A DNA stretch of 56,648 nt from Steroidobacteraceae bacterium (lineage in GTDB: Bacteria; Pseudomonadota; Gammaproteobacteria; Steroidobacterales; Steroidobacteraceae). This document shows positions 25,245 through 35,047 of this stretch, in pieces. Made by a program: the position numbers and the translations under genes. The notes below the pieces were generated by a model. It was not told the DNA's origin. It did no database searches and was given only the letters and a program-made list of their open reading frames with translations. The stretch covers positions 1 to 56,648 of the forward strand of contig JABAQN010000016.1 in NCBI GenBank assembly GCA_019187495.1, read 5' to 3'. Within the stretch, counting starts at the first letter, position 1; each line of letters starts with the position of its first letter.

Positions 25245-26852
25245 TCAGCGCCGCAGGATCCGGTTCTCGAGCCATGGCGATTTGGGCACGGCCGGCTCGA
25301 CAATTGGCAGCACGGTCGCGCCCTCGGCGCCCGGCACTGCGGCAGCGCCCGCCTTGCCCGCGACGCCGCTCGGCGGCACGCCGCACTGGCCGCCGGTCGC
25401 GCGATAGTTGAGCGCCGCGGCGAGCCGGCCTTCGGCCGGGTCACCGAGCGCATGCAGAAAATCGTCCGCGACGGAGCATCCGGGCAGCGAGACACCGGCG
25501 ATGCCGGTCGTGTTCGCCGGCGAGAAGCCGTCCGGGTAGTCGCCGAACTGCTTCGCGTTGACGCCGCGGAACTGGATCGAGAACCAGGTCGTGCCGCAAT
25601 TGTCGGCCGGATAGAAGCCATAGGGCTTGCCGCAGGTCGTCGAGCCGACCTGGATCACCTCGACATCGATGCCGCGCAGGCTGTTGATGATCGATTCGCT
25701 CGCGGAACAAGTGCCGCCACCGGTGATGACATAGACGCGCCCGAGGTTGAGGGTCGGCAGCGGCGTGCCGGCCGCGACGCTGAAGCCTTCCGCCGACGAA
25801 TGAAACGGAATGGGCGCGAGCGCCTCGCCGGTGACGGGGTCGCGCGTCGTGTGCTGGTCGTTGAACTGCAGCAGCTCGAAGGTGCGCCCGTTCGTGCGCG
25901 TGCTGCCCGCGATCATGTAGGCGAGTTCGCTCGCGATGTCGAGGAATCCGCCGCCGTTGTAGCGCACGTCGAGCACGAGATCGACGACACCCGCGTCGCG
26001 CAGCGTGGTGATCGCGTCGACGAGGCCGGCCTCGGATGTCGCGATGTGGTCGTTGAAGAGGAGGTAGCCGACCGGGCCGCCCGCGGTCGCGAGCGTGCGC
26101 ACGTTCTGCACCGGGGTCGAGGTGACGTTCGCCGGGGTCATCGATACCGAACGCTGCGGTCCGCCGCCCGCGTCCTGCACGGTGAAGGAATGGGACTGTC
26201 CGATCGCGGTCGGCGCGAGCGCGTCGTTCAGGCGGTCGATCTCGGTGGTCACATTCGTATTGACGACGTCGATCCCGTCGATCGCGAGCACGCGCGCGCC
26301 GCGCGCGAGGCCGACCATGGCGGCGGGTGAAGTGGGGCCGGGCTCGATGTACGCGACGCGCAGGTCGCGCGGCGGTGTGCTCGCGAGCACCGCCCACTGC
26401 AGCCCGTAGCCTGCCGCAACGCCCGAACTCGATTGCTGCAGCCATTCGTCGGTCGGAATCGAGAAATGAAACCGGTCCTTCGGCTGGCCCGAGGGCGTCA
26501 GCGCCGTCGTTTTCAACTGGTCGAAGTAGTCGAACAGGTTGAAGCCGGCCGGATCCCGGTCAGTGACCTCCCGGTACCAGAGATACAACTCGTGCGTCCA
26601 GGAGCGCAGCCAGTTCTTCTCGTCGAGCGCCGTGCCGAGCCGGTCGGGCCAGGGGAGCCCGGTCGTCGGATCGTTGCCGGTGCGCGGCGCCGCGCAGCGC
26701 GCCTCGAAGGCGGTCGAGGCCTGGAAAACCCCGGGTGTGAAGCCCGTTCCACCCACGATCGGTCCGCCGCCGCCCCCGCCGCCGCCACAGGAGCCGAGCA
26801 TCACGGCGAGCAGTGCGGCAGACACGATCCTGGCCGGATGTTGGCGAAGCAT
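25245..26852 (-). CDS. S41 family (carboxy-terminal-processing-like) serine peptidase, lipoprotein
   Basis: 535 residues. The lipoprotein signal ends at Cys22 (AVMLGSC), followed by eight glycines as a flexible tether. A PDZ-like domain (~150-230) holds AAMVGLARGARVLAIDGIDV. The protease core has VDLVLDVRYNGGGFLDIASE and the nucleophile block GGGTCSASESIINSL (Ser near residue 383), with Lys ~24 residues later in TTCGKPYGF as general base, the Ser-Lys dyad of S41. It would act at a periplasmic or outer-membrane face on unknown proteins. The ATG at 26852 has AAGGAG seven bases upstream. Confidence 0.9.
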   Translation of the reverse strand: MLRQHPARIVSAALLAVMLGSCGGGGGGGGPIVGGTGFTPGVFQASTAFEARCAAPRTGNDPTTGLPWPDRLGTALDEKNWLRSWTHELYLWYREVTDRDPAGFNLFDYFDQLKTTALTPSGQPKDRFHFSIPTDEWLQQSSSGVAAGYGLQWAVLASTPPRDLRVAYIEPGPTSPAAMVGLARGARVLAIDGIDVVNTNVTTEIDRLNDALAPTAIGQSHSFTVQDAGGGPQRSVSMTPANVTSTPVQNVRTLATAGGPVGYLLFNDHIATSEAGLVDAITTLRDAGVVDLVLDVRYNGGGFLDIASELAYMIAGSTRTNGRTFELLQFNDQHTTRDPVTGEALAPIPFHSSAEGFSVAAGTPLPTLNLGRVYVITGGGTCSASESIINSLRGIDVEVIQVGSTTCGKPYGFYPADNCGTTWFSIQFRGVNAKQFGDYPDGFSPANTTGIAGVSLPGCSVADDFLHALGDPAEGRLAAALNYRATGGQCGVPPSGVAGKAGAAAVPGAEGATVLPIVEPAVPKSPWLENRILRR

Positions 26853-26954
26853 GGGCACTCCTTGCGTGCACGCCCACGGCGCGATCGGCCGTGACGCTCG
26901 GCGAGTATGACCGAATGCGCGGCAGCCCGTTGTCGAGGGGAACACAAGTCGCGC

Positions 26955-26985
26955 TGAAAAAAATCAGCCCCGCACGAGGCGGGGC
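26955..26985 (-). terminator. Rho-independent terminator, minus-strand orientation
   Basis: GCCCCGC / GCGGGGC stem (26967-26985) with a 5-base loop, followed on the minus strand by TGATTTTTTT. It would end a leftward transcript coming from the otherwise empty 26.99-27.42 kb stretch, protecting the S41 gene from read-through. Confidence 0.75.
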
Positions 26986-26986
26986 C

Positions 26987-27416
26987 GTAGTTCACTCACA
27001 CATTCGAGGTCGGTCGCTGTCAGCTGCCATCACGCCCGTCTTGTTGCGCGCGCAATGGGCGGCGTCTACACGGACATAAACGATTACGGCTGGAACGTTG
27101 GGGTCGTACCCCGGCCAAATCCGGAAGGCCCGCGTGTCAGTTCACGCTCTTCGTCGTTCCCGACAGCGGCAGCATTTACCGCCATCTGGACCCGTGCCCG
27201 CGCCGACTGCCTCGACTTTTTATCGGTAAACCGTTGTGCGCTCCCCGCATCACCTGGATGCATCGCCGCCACGCAATCTTGCAGCAATTCTCGGGCCAAC
27301 CTCCTGAACCCCAGCTGAATCCGACACTTGCCGTGAGAACTGGAAGTCTTCGACTCGGGATTGTAAACCTTGTCGACAAAAAGTCTACGTCGCTTCGGCG
27401 CGACATGCGACAGGCG
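26987..27416. other. Intergenic stretch without a supported gene
   Basis: Part of a 564-base gap between the S41 peptidase start and the unknown gene at 27417. Short open frames exist on both strands, but none has a good ribosome site or a recognisable family. A possible minus-strand promoter (TAGACT, 16 bases, TACAAT, around 27363-27390) together with the terminator at 26955-26985 could bound a ~400-base leftward transcript. No tRNA-like fold was seen. Confidence 0.4.
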
Positions 27417-28151
27417 TCACGTCCTCGTGAGCTCCATGAGCTCGTACCAGGTCTGCATGTAGCCCGCGACGCCGCCCTTCAGGAACAGGAACTCCCCGTC
27501 CGCGGTGCACCAGACGTCATACGGGGGGTGTTCCTCGGGCAGTTCGGCATTGGCGACGAACTGGTAGTGCCACGCGTCGAAGCGGCCGGCGCCCACGGTC
27601 ACTTTCTCCGGCCCGACATAGGCGATGTTGACGCCGATCGAATGCAGCATCGGTCCCGTCGCGCCGCGATGGTCGGGCGAGGAGAGCAGCATCGGATGGA
27701 TACGCTGCACGATACCCGGCTTCGCGCGGTCGATCAGGCGCAGGTGCCACGCGTCGCAGGCGATCGCATGGTTCTGGAAGGTGGCGAGCGGGGAGGCGAG
27801 CGTCATCGTCTGGCTCACGCGACCCTCGGCCGCGGTCCACGTTTCGCACTCCGCCCCGGTCGGTGCGAAGCGGAACCAGCCCGAGCCCGTGAAGCGGTCG
27901 CCGACCGAAATACGCACGAAGCAGTCGGTCGGCAACCAGTGCGCATCGAGCGCATAGGTGATGTCGCGCATCACGCTCGGGCGATCGTCGATTTCGCAGT
28001 GCGCGGTGCAGGTGCGGGCGCCGCTCGCGTGCGTGTCGATGCGGAAGTATTCGCGTCCGCGCTCCTGCCCGAGCCGCTCGGGCTTGCGGCTCGTGTAGAG
28101 GATGCGGCCCATCACGCTCTTGTGGTCACGCTGCAGGATCGGACTCGTCAT
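27417..28151 (-). CDS. Conserved hypothetical protein (244 aa)
   Basis: I do not recognise a named family. The protein is soluble, has no signal peptide and is rich in beta-strand-like stretches with many Trp (YFRIDTHASGARTCTAHCEI, FRFAPTGAECETWTAAEGRV, FDAWHYQFVANAELPEEHPP, ending GYMQTWYELMELTRT). This alternating pattern suggests a beta-barrel ligand-binding fold. The gene overlaps the MATE exporter stop by ATGA and ends the GCDH-M48-MATE transcription unit. Confidence 0.65.
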   Translation of the reverse strand: MTSPILQRDHKSVMGRILYTSRKPERLGQERGREYFRIDTHASGARTCTAHCEIDDRPSVMRDITYALDAHWLPTDCFVRISVGDRFTGSGWFRFAPTGAECETWTAAEGRVSQTMTLASPLATFQNHAIACDAWHLRLIDRAKPGIVQRIHPMLLSSPDHRGATGPMLHSIGVNIAYVGPEKVTVGAGRFDAWHYQFVANAELPEEHPPYDVWCTADGEFLFLKGGVAGYMQTWYELMELTRT

Positions 28152-29485
28152 CGAACCTCCGTAAGCCGGCCGCCGCGCATCCAGCCCCTGAAAAGGAAAT
28201 GCTGTTGCACGCCGCGTGCGGCATTGAAAAGTGTGAACGCAAACCACAGGCCGTGGTTGCCGAAGCCGCGCGTGAGCCACCACACGGGCAGGAACACGGC
28301 CACGACCGCCACCAGCATCACGCCGAACATCGCGCCCGCGCGCTGCGCGCCGATGAAGACGCCATCGTAGAGGAAGGCCCACGCGCAAACGAGCGGCGAG
28401 AGCACCATCCAGGGCAAGTACGTATACGCGGCCTCGATGACCGACGGCAGGCTCGTGACGACGCGGATCGCGACCGGTCCGCCGACCGCGAACACAATGG
28501 CGATGGCGAGTGCGATCACGAGCGTCGCGGCGAGACACTCGCGGATGATCACCGCGAGGCCGTCGCGATCCCGCGCGCCGATCGCGCGACCCGCAAGGGA
28601 CTCCGCGGCGTTCGCGAAGCCGTCGAGCACATAGGCCATCAGGTACTGCAGGTTCACGAGGATCGCGTTCGCCGCGAGGATCGCGTCGGACTGGCGCGCA
28701 CCCATGGTCGTCAGGAACGCGAAAGCGAACATCAGGAGGAGCGTTCGCAGGAAGAGCGCGGCATTGGCCGCGAAGAGGTCGTGCAGGCTCCGAAGATGCA
28801 GGATATCCCCGCGCCGCCAGTGCCCGGGGCGCAGCGCGAGTTCCTTCGCGATGAGTCGCGCGCCGATCGCGACGCCGACGTACTCGGCGACCAGCGAGGC
28901 CCACGCGACACCCCTGACCGCGAGCCCGAAGCCGGGCACCAGCACGAGGTCGAGCACGATGTTGGTGAGGTTCGCGGCGAGCACCATCGCGAGCGGTGCA
29001 CGCGCATTGCCGATCCCGACGAACCAGCCGATCAGCGCGAAGTTCACGAGCGCCGCGGGCGCGCTCCAGATACGGATCGCGAAATAGTCCCATGCCGTGG
29101 CACCGACCGCCGCGCTCGGCTCGATCAGGCGCAGCGCGAACGCGCCGAGCGGCACCTGCACGACGAGCAGCAGCGCGCCGAGGTACAGCGCCGTGCCACA
29201 CGCCTGCGCCAGCACGGTGCGCAGGCGCGCCGCATCGCCGGCGCCGGCCGCCTGCGCGGCGAGGCCGGTGGTGGTCATGCGGAGGAAATTGAGCGCGGTG
29301 AACGTGAAGCTGAGGATCACCGCGCCGACGGCGACCGCGCCGATGTAATGCGCATCGCCGAGGTGGCCGACGACAGCCATATCGACGAGGCCGATGAGTG
29401 CCGGCGAAATGTTCGCGAGGATCATCGGGCCGGCGATCGCGAGTATCTCGCGCCGGTGCCCGCCAGATGTCACCGGCCAGCGCAC
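28148..29485 (-). CDS. dinF: MATE family efflux transporter (DinF-like)
   Basis: 445 residues, twelve predicted helices in two bundles. Family blocks: ILAIAGPMILANISPALIGL with DMAVVGHLGD in helices 1-2, then SAPAALVNFALIGWFVGIGN, LTNIVLDLVLVPGFG in the middle, and the second bundle beginning LFAANAALFLRTLLLM. DinF-type MATE proteins export cationic or toxic compounds with Na+ or H+ gradients. The GTG start lies three bases after the M48 peptidase stop and has no clear ribosome site, so coupling to upstream translation is likely; a GTG four codons later is an alternative. Confidence 0.9.
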   Translation of the reverse strand: MRWPVTSGGHRREILAIAGPMILANISPALIGLVDMAVVGHLGDAHYIGAVAVGAVILSFTFTALNFLRMTTTGLAAQAAGAGDAARLRTVLAQACGTALYLGALLLVVQVPLGAFALRLIEPSAAVGATAWDYFAIRIWSAPAALVNFALIGWFVGIGNARAPLAMVLAANLTNIVLDLVLVPGFGLAVRGVAWASLVAEYVGVAIGARLIAKELALRPGHWRRGDILHLRSLHDLFAANAALFLRTLLLMFAFAFLTTMGARQSDAILAANAILVNLQYLMAYVLDGFANAAESLAGRAIGARDRDGLAVIIRECLAATLVIALAIAIVFAVGGPVAIRVVTSLPSVIEAAYTYLPWMVLSPLVCAWAFLYDGVFIGAQRAGAMFGVMLVAVVAVFLPVWWLTRGFGNHGLWFAFTLFNAARGVQQHFLFRGWMRGGRLTEVR

Positions 29486-29488
29486 GCG

Positions 29489-31060
29489 CTACGGGGCCGG
29501 GCGTGCTGCGTCGACCCGGGCCTTCAGGAGCTGCAGTTGCCCGGCGGTCAGATTGCCGGTGCCGATCGCGGCCGAAGCGCGCTGGCCCGACGGCAACGGG
29601 CCGCGGAACTGCACCGCGGCGCCTTGTTGCACGATCCGCCCGTTCGCGTCGAGGAGCACCGGCGTCACGACGATTGCCGCGAGCGGCATTGGCGCCCGGT
29701 TTTCGATGATCACCCAGGTGCGCCCGTTCGCATCGGTCTGCACGCCCGCCGCGACGTAGTTGCCGGGATTCTGCGGCAGGTCGAGGCGCAGGTACTCCTC
29801 CGCAGCCTCCTTGCCGTAGCTGCTGTCCGACCCGGCCGCGGACTTGAAGTACCTGAGCGCCGCGGCCGTGTCGCCGCGATCGCGCGCAATGGCGCCCAGG
29901 TAGTAGGCCGCCGGGGCGGTCGGCAGGAGTTTCGCGCTGCGCTCGAACGCGCTCGCCGCCTGCGCCTGGTCGCCGAGCTGGTAGGAGGCGATGCCGAGGC
30001 CGAGCGAGGAGCCGAAGTAGTCGCCATTCAGCGCGTCGGCCTTGCGGAAATAGCCGAGCGCCTCGCGCGGCTGCTTGCGCGCGAGGTCGATGTCGCCGAG
30101 GAGCTGCTGCGCGCGGCCATCCCGCGGCAGAAGGCGCGCTGCCTCGAGGGCCAGCGCGTGCGCGCGGTCGAATTCCTTCCTGCGCGCCGCCGCGACCGCT
30201 TCGTCGTACTTGTCATGGCCGGGCTTCATCGCGAGCAATGGCTGCATCGCGGCGGCATACCTGTCGGCGCCGATCGTCCCGCTGCGGCCGAGTTCCGCAG
30301 CCGTGGCGCGATTGCGCTCGAGGCGCTCCTGCGATGGCGGGTGCGAGGCGAACAGGCCCTCGAGCCAGCCCTGCTGCTTCGCGCCCTTGCCGCTCGAGAG
30401 GCGCACGAAGGTTTCCTGCAGCGTGACGGCGCCCCACGGGTCGTAGCCCGCGAGCTTCATGTACTTCATCCCGTAATGGTCGCTCTCGAGTTCCTGGTCG
30501 CGGCCATACTTCATCTGCAGCATCTGCAGGCCGATCGCGGATCCGCCGAGCGCCAGGTTCGCGAGTCCCGCATCCATGCCGCCGACCGCGGCGCCGATCT
30601 GCGCCGCCGCCATGCCCGCCTGCATCAGGGTGCCGCGCTCCTGCGCTTTCGCGCCGTGGCGTGCGGCGGCGTGCACGATCTCGTGGCCGAGCACCGCGGC
30701 GAGCTCCGCCTCGCTCGTGAGCTCGGTCAGCAGGCCGCGGTTCACCGCGATCTTGCCGCCCGGCAGCGCCCAGGCGTTCGGCACGGAATTGTCGAGGACC
30801 ACGAACTCGTACGGCAGCGGGCGATCGGACACCGCGGCGAGCTTCTGGCCCACGCCGTTCACGTACGCGGTCAGGTCGGGGAGGATGTCGAAGTCGCCGC
30901 CCTCGACCTGGCGCATCGGCGCGTACTGCGCCCGGCCGATCGCGAGCTCCTGCGACTCGGAGACGAACTGGATTTCCTTCTTGCCCGTGACCGGGTTGAC
31001 GCCGCAGGCCGCCAGCGCGGCGCAGAGCGCGAGGGTGAATGCCAGCCATCCGTGCCGCAT
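29489..31060 (-). CDS. M48 family metallopeptidase lipoprotein with TPR-like repeats (BepA-like)
   Basis: 523 residues. The lipoprotein signal ends at Cys19 (LAAC). The M48 catalytic domain contains the zinc motif H126-E127-I-V-H130, with the third ligand Glu expected in the ESDHYGMKYMKLAGYDPWGA block. The C-terminal half (~270-430) has helical TPR-like units (FDRAHALALEAARLLPRDG, EALGYFRKADALNGDYFG), then a beta-rich tail. BepA-type proteins act in the periplasm on outer-membrane protein assembly. AGGAG of its ribosome site overlaps the stop of the acyl-CoA dehydrogenase gene. Confidence 0.92.
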   Translation of the reverse strand: MRHGWLAFTLALCAALAACGVNPVTGKKEIQFVSESQELAIGRAQYAPMRQVEGGDFDILPDLTAYVNGVGQKLAAVSDRPLPYEFVVLDNSVPNAWALPGGKIAVNRGLLTELTSEAELAAVLGHEIVHAAARHGAKAQERGTLMQAGMAAAQIGAAVGGMDAGLANLALGGSAIGLQMLQMKYGRDQELESDHYGMKYMKLAGYDPWGAVTLQETFVRLSSGKGAKQQGWLEGLFASHPPSQERLERNRATAAELGRSGTIGADRYAAAMQPLLAMKPGHDKYDEAVAAARRKEFDRAHALALEAARLLPRDGRAQQLLGDIDLARKQPREALGYFRKADALNGDYFGSSLGLGIASYQLGDQAQAASAFERSAKLLPTAPAAYYLGAIARDRGDTAAALRYFKSAAGSDSSYGKEAAEEYLRLDLPQNPGNYVAAGVQTDANGRTWVIIENRAPMPLAAIVVTPVLLDANGRIVQQGAAVQFRGPLPSGQRASAAIGTGNLTAGQLQLLKARVDAARPAP

Positions 31061-31070
31061 GCCGAAACTC

Positions 31071-32258
31071 CTAGAACGCGCTGATACCCGTGAGCTCGCG
31101 CCCGATCGTCAGCTGGTGCACGGTTTCCGTGCCCTCGTAGGTGATCACGCTCTCGAGGTTCAGCATGTGGCGGATCGGCACGTACTCGGCGCTGATGCCG
31201 GCGCCGCCCAGCATGTCGCGCGCATCGCGCGCGATGTCGAGCGCCATGCGGCAGTTGTTCCATTTCGCGAGCGAGACCTGCGAGGGCATCATGTCGCCCC
31301 CATCCTTCAGCCGCCCGAGCTGCAGCGACAGCAACTGCGCGGTCGTGATGCGCCGGGCCATGTCGGCGAGGCGGATCTGGATCGCCTGATTCTGCGCGAG
31401 CGGCCGGCCGAAGAGCTCGCGTGTCTTCGTGTAATCGATCATCTGCGCAAGGCACGCCTGCGCGGCGCCGATCACGCCCCAGGTGATGCCGTAGCGCGCC
31501 TGCGTGAGGCAGGACAGCGGTCCGCGCAGGCCGGTGACGCCCGGCAGCAGTTGCGATTCCGGCACGACGACATTGTCGAAGTAGAGCGCCGAGGTGACGG
31601 ATGCGCGCAGGCTGAACTTGTTCCCGATTTCGGGCGCGGCAAACCCCTTGGTGCCCTTCTCGACGATGAAGCCGCGGATGCCCTCGTCGGTCATTGCCCA
31701 GCAGATGCACAGGTCGGCGATCGCGCCGTTCGTGATCCACATCTTCGAGCCGTTGATGACCCAGTCCTTGCCGCGCCGCTTCGCATGGGTCTTCATGTTC
31801 GCCGGATCCGAGCCGCCGTGCGGCTCGGTCAGGCCGAAGCAGCCGATCAGCTCGCCCTTCGCCATGCGCGGCAGGTATTTCTGCTTCTGCTCCTCGCTGC
31901 CGAAGGCGTGGATCGGGAACATGCAGAGCGAGGACTGCACCGACACGAAGCTGCGCACGCCCGAGTCGCCGCGCTCGAGCTCCTGGCAGATGAGCCCGTA
32001 GCTGACGGCATTGAGTCCGGCGCAGCCATAGCCCTCGATCGAGGAGCCGAGCAGGCCGAGCGCGGCCAGTTCGGGCACGAGTTCCTTCGGGAAGCGGTGC
32101 TGCTCGAAGCAATCGCGGATGATCGGCAATACCTTCCCGTCGACCAGCCGGCCGACCGAATCCTGCACCATCCTCTCCTCTTCGCTGAGCAGGGCGCGCA
32201 CGCCATAGAGATCCATCGGATCGAGTGCAACGTGCTTTTTGCTGGCGGATGCGGCCAC
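31071..32258 (-). CDS. gcdH: Acyl-CoA dehydrogenase, glutaryl-CoA dehydrogenase type
   Basis: 395 residues. The FAD and substrate blocks are GCFGLTEPHGGSDPANMKTH and KMWITNGAIADLCI, with RYGITWGVIGAAQACL and RPLAQNQAIQIRLADM. The catalytic base is Glu375 in ITYEGTETVHQLTIGRELTG; the ending is characteristic of glutaryl-CoA dehydrogenases, which oxidise and decarboxylate glutaryl-CoA to crotonyl-CoA in lysine/tryptophan breakdown. I chose the GTG at 32258 because GAGGAG lies eight bases upstream; in-frame codons further upstream to 32303 lack a ribosome site. It heads a unit with M48 peptidase and MATE genes, an unusual mix. Confidence 0.92.
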   Translation of the reverse strand: MAASASKKHVALDPMDLYGVRALLSEEERMVQDSVGRLVDGKVLPIIRDCFEQHRFPKELVPELAALGLLGSSIEGYGCAGLNAVSYGLICQELERGDSGVRSFVSVQSSLCMFPIHAFGSEEQKQKYLPRMAKGELIGCFGLTEPHGGSDPANMKTHAKRRGKDWVINGSKMWITNGAIADLCICWAMTDEGIRGFIVEKGTKGFAAPEIGNKFSLRASVTSALYFDNVVVPESQLLPGVTGLRGPLSCLTQARYGITWGVIGAAQACLAQMIDYTKTRELFGRPLAQNQAIQIRLADMARRITTAQLLSLQLGRLKDGGDMMPSQVSLAKWNNCRMALDIARDARDMLGGAGISAEYVPIRHMLNLESVITYEGTETVHQLTIGRELTGISAF

Positions 32259-32323
32259 GGGCGGGTCTCCTCGAAAGGGCCGCCAAGTATAGCGGGGCGC
32301 CACTGCCCCGAAGGAAGTGACGA

Positions 32324-32821
32324 CTATCTATCGGGCCGCGAGCTGCGCCGCGGCGCGTAGGGGAGGCCGAGGCCGCGATACACGAACGCGAGCAGCCAGA
32401 GCGGGCCGATCAGCAGGAACTGCAGGTCCTTGAAGAACGACGGGCGCTTGCCCTCGTACGCGTGGCCGATGAACTGCCCGATCCAGGCGATCACGAAGAT
32501 CGCGCCGCAGGTCTGCCACAGCGGCCACGCGAGCCGCTCGAGCGCGATCACGATCGCGAACATCACCGCGAACACGATTGCGCTGCCGAGCGAAAGCGGC
32601 GGCGAAAGGAGGTAGTAGTACACGAGGCTGAGCGCCGCGGCGAGCGTCGCCCAGTTGAGCCAGGGCGAGAGCGCCGCGAGCGCGGCGGGCACGGGCAGCG
32701 ACCAGAGCAGCCCGATGGCGGCGATGACGATCGCCGGCACGCAGGCCGAGTGCAGCCGCTTGTTCACCGGATTGCGGTGGCTGTCGCCGTATTCGTCGAG
32801 CCACTGCGTCACCGTGCGCAT
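32324..32821 (-). CDS. DUF962/Mpo1-like membrane protein
   Basis: 165 residues, four predicted helices. The start MRTVTQWLDEYGDSHRNPVN with NKRLHSACVP and the late AWIGQFIGHAYEGKRPSF block are the conserved DUF962 (Mpo1/YGL010w) segments, including the His residues that bind iron in the yeast 2-hydroxy-fatty-acid dioxygenase. Alpha-oxidation of hydroxy fatty acids is thus possible, by homology only. It is divergent from the hotdog-fold gene at 32866, only 44 bases between starts. Confidence 0.85.
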   Translation of the reverse strand: MRTVTQWLDEYGDSHRNPVNKRLHSACVPAIVIAAIGLLWSLPVPAALAALSPWLNWATLAAALSLVYYYLLSPPLSLGSAIVFAVMFAIVIALERLAWPLWQTCGAIFVIAWIGQFIGHAYEGKRPSFFKDLQFLLIGPLWLLAFVYRGLGLPYAPRRSSRPDR

Positions 32822-32865
32822 GGTGTACCCTTCGGCCTGGATCACTGCCGCGACGCTAACTCCGC

Positions 32866-33411
32866 GTGCCCACGACCGCAACCTCGCCGCGCCTGATGCA
32901 GCGCCTGATGGGCTGGCTGATGGCGCGGCACTGGCTCACCGATGCGCGCAAGCTCGAGTGGTATCCGCCGTTCTGGCTGATGCGGATCCGTGTGCTCGAG
33001 ATCCGCGACGGCTGGCGCACCGTGCGCATCCGCCTGCCGCTGCATTCGATCTCGCGCAATCCGGGAGGCGTGATGTTCGGTGGCTTCCAGGCCTCGCTCG
33101 CCGATCCGATCGCGGCGCTCGCGTGTGCGCGGATTTTTCCGGGCTACTCGGTGTGGACGCGCAGCCTCGCGGTCGAGTTCGATCGCGGCGGCGCCACCGA
33201 CCTCGAACTGCGATTCGAGATGTCCGCGTCGCAGGAGAGCGACATCCGTGCCGAACTTGCGGCGCGCGGGCGCGCGACCCCGACCTTCGAGTTCGGCTAT
33301 TTCCTCGCCGACGGCACGCGCTGTACGCGCATTCGCAACACCGTTGCGATACGTCCGCGGGGGTATCATCGCGCGACGACGCCGCCCGCCTCCGGCGACG
33401 GCGTCGAATAG
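32866..33411 (+). CDS. DUF4442-type hotdog-fold (thioesterase-like) protein
   Basis: 181 residues. The pattern NPGGVMFGGFQASLADPIAA resembles the central helix of PaaI/DUF4442 thioesterases (H/N-x-G-x-x-x-x-G), followed by the strand block WTRSLAVEFDRGGATDLELR. A typical acidic catalytic residue would be the Asp of SLADP. It probably hydrolyses an acyl-CoA or acyl-carrier thioester, substrate unknown. The GTG start has no obvious Shine-Dalgarno sequence. The OmpA-type gene follows 21 bases downstream. Confidence 0.75.
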   Translation: MPTTATSPRLMQRLMGWLMARHWLTDARKLEWYPPFWLMRIRVLEIRDGWRTVRIRLPLHSISRNPGGVMFGGFQASLADPIAALACARIFPGYSVWTRSLAVEFDRGGATDLELRFEMSASQESDIRAELAARGRATPTFEFGYFLADGTRCTRIRNTVAIRPRGYHRATTPPASGDGVE

Positions 33412-33432
33412 CGCCACAGGAGGACCGCATTC

Positions 33433-34116
33433 ATGCCGACCGTTATTCCATCCCTTCGTTCACTCGTGCTCGGCGCCCTCGTCGCCACTGTCGTCGCGGG
33501 CTGCTACACGACCGATCCGTACACGGGTGGGCGTGAAATGAACAAGACCTCGAAGGGCGCGATCATCGGCGCCGCCTCGGGCGCCGTGATCGGACTGATC
33601 ACCGGCGACAGTTCACGCGAGCGTCGCGAACGCGCGCTGATCGGCGCCGGCGTCGGCGGGCTCGCGGGCGCAGGCATCGGTGCCTACATGGACCGGCAGG
33701 AGGCGAAACTGCGCGAGCAATTGCGCGGCACCGGCGTGTCGGTCACGCGTGTCGGCGACAACATCACGCTCAACATGCCGGGCAACATCACCTTCCGGAC
33801 CGACAGCGCCGATCTCAACGCCTCGTTTTTCGGCGTGCTCGATTCGGTCGCGCTCGTCGCGAAGGAATACGACAAGACGCTCATCGAGGCGGCGGGCCAC
33901 ACGGACAGCACGGGCAGCGAGCAGTACAACCAGCAGCTCTCGGAACGTCGCGCCGCGACGGTCGCCGATTACCTGCGCAGCCGCGGCATTCGGGCGGACC
34001 GGCTGATCACGGTCGGCGCGGGGGAGTCCCGCCCGATCGCGAGCAACGAGACGGCCGAGGGCCGCGCACAGAACCGGCGCGTGGAACTGACGTTCGCGCC
34101 GATCCGCGCGAAGTAG
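33433..34116 (+). CDS. OmpA family lipoprotein with glycine-zipper segment (YiaD-like)
   Basis: 227 residues. Lipoprotein signal ends at Cys24 (VVAGC). A glycine zipper lies at ~42-90 (GAIIGAASGAVIGLITGD, GAGVGGLAGAGIGAYMD). The OmpA_C peptidoglycan-binding domain (~110-225) has ITFRTDSADLNA, AGHTDSTGSEQYNQQLSERR and AEGRAQNRRVEL, with the Asp and Arg that hold diaminopimelate. It anchors the outer membrane to the cell wall. AGGAGG precedes the ATG. It is convergent with rpoH, 24 bases between the two stops. Confidence 0.92.
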   Translation: MPTVIPSLRSLVLGALVATVVAGCYTTDPYTGGREMNKTSKGAIIGAASGAVIGLITGDSSRERRERALIGAGVGGLAGAGIGAYMDRQEAKLREQLRGTGVSVTRVGDNITLNMPGNITFRTDSADLNASFFGVLDSVALVAKEYDKTLIEAAGHTDSTGSEQYNQQLSERRAATVADYLRSRGIRADRLITVGAGESRPIASNETAEGRAQNRRVELTFAPIRAK

Positions 34117-34140
34117 GGGCTTCGTCGACGGCGCGACCGG

Positions 34141-35001
<861 letters not shown>

Positions 35002-35020
35002 GGCGTTCATGCTCCGAAGT

Positions 35021-35047
35021 CTAGCACTCGCCGGATTAGAGTGCTAA
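35021..35047 (-). promoter_or_regulatory. CIRCE element (HrcA operator) upstream of rpoH
   Basis: CTAGCACTC, nine bases, GAGTGCTAA: a match to the CIRCE consensus TTAGCACTC-N9-GAGTGCTAA in 17 of 18 positions. It covers the -10 box of the sigmaE-like promoter and would let the HrcA repressor block rpoH transcription. No hrcA gene lies in the window. Confidence 0.85.

Noticed and set aside
28199..31084. A 961-codon open frame on the plus strand opposite the MATE and M48 genes
   Set aside because: It is antisense to two well-supported genes, its composition (Arg/Glu/Ala-rich, no domains) is that expected from the reverse frame of GC-rich codons, and it has no ribosome site.
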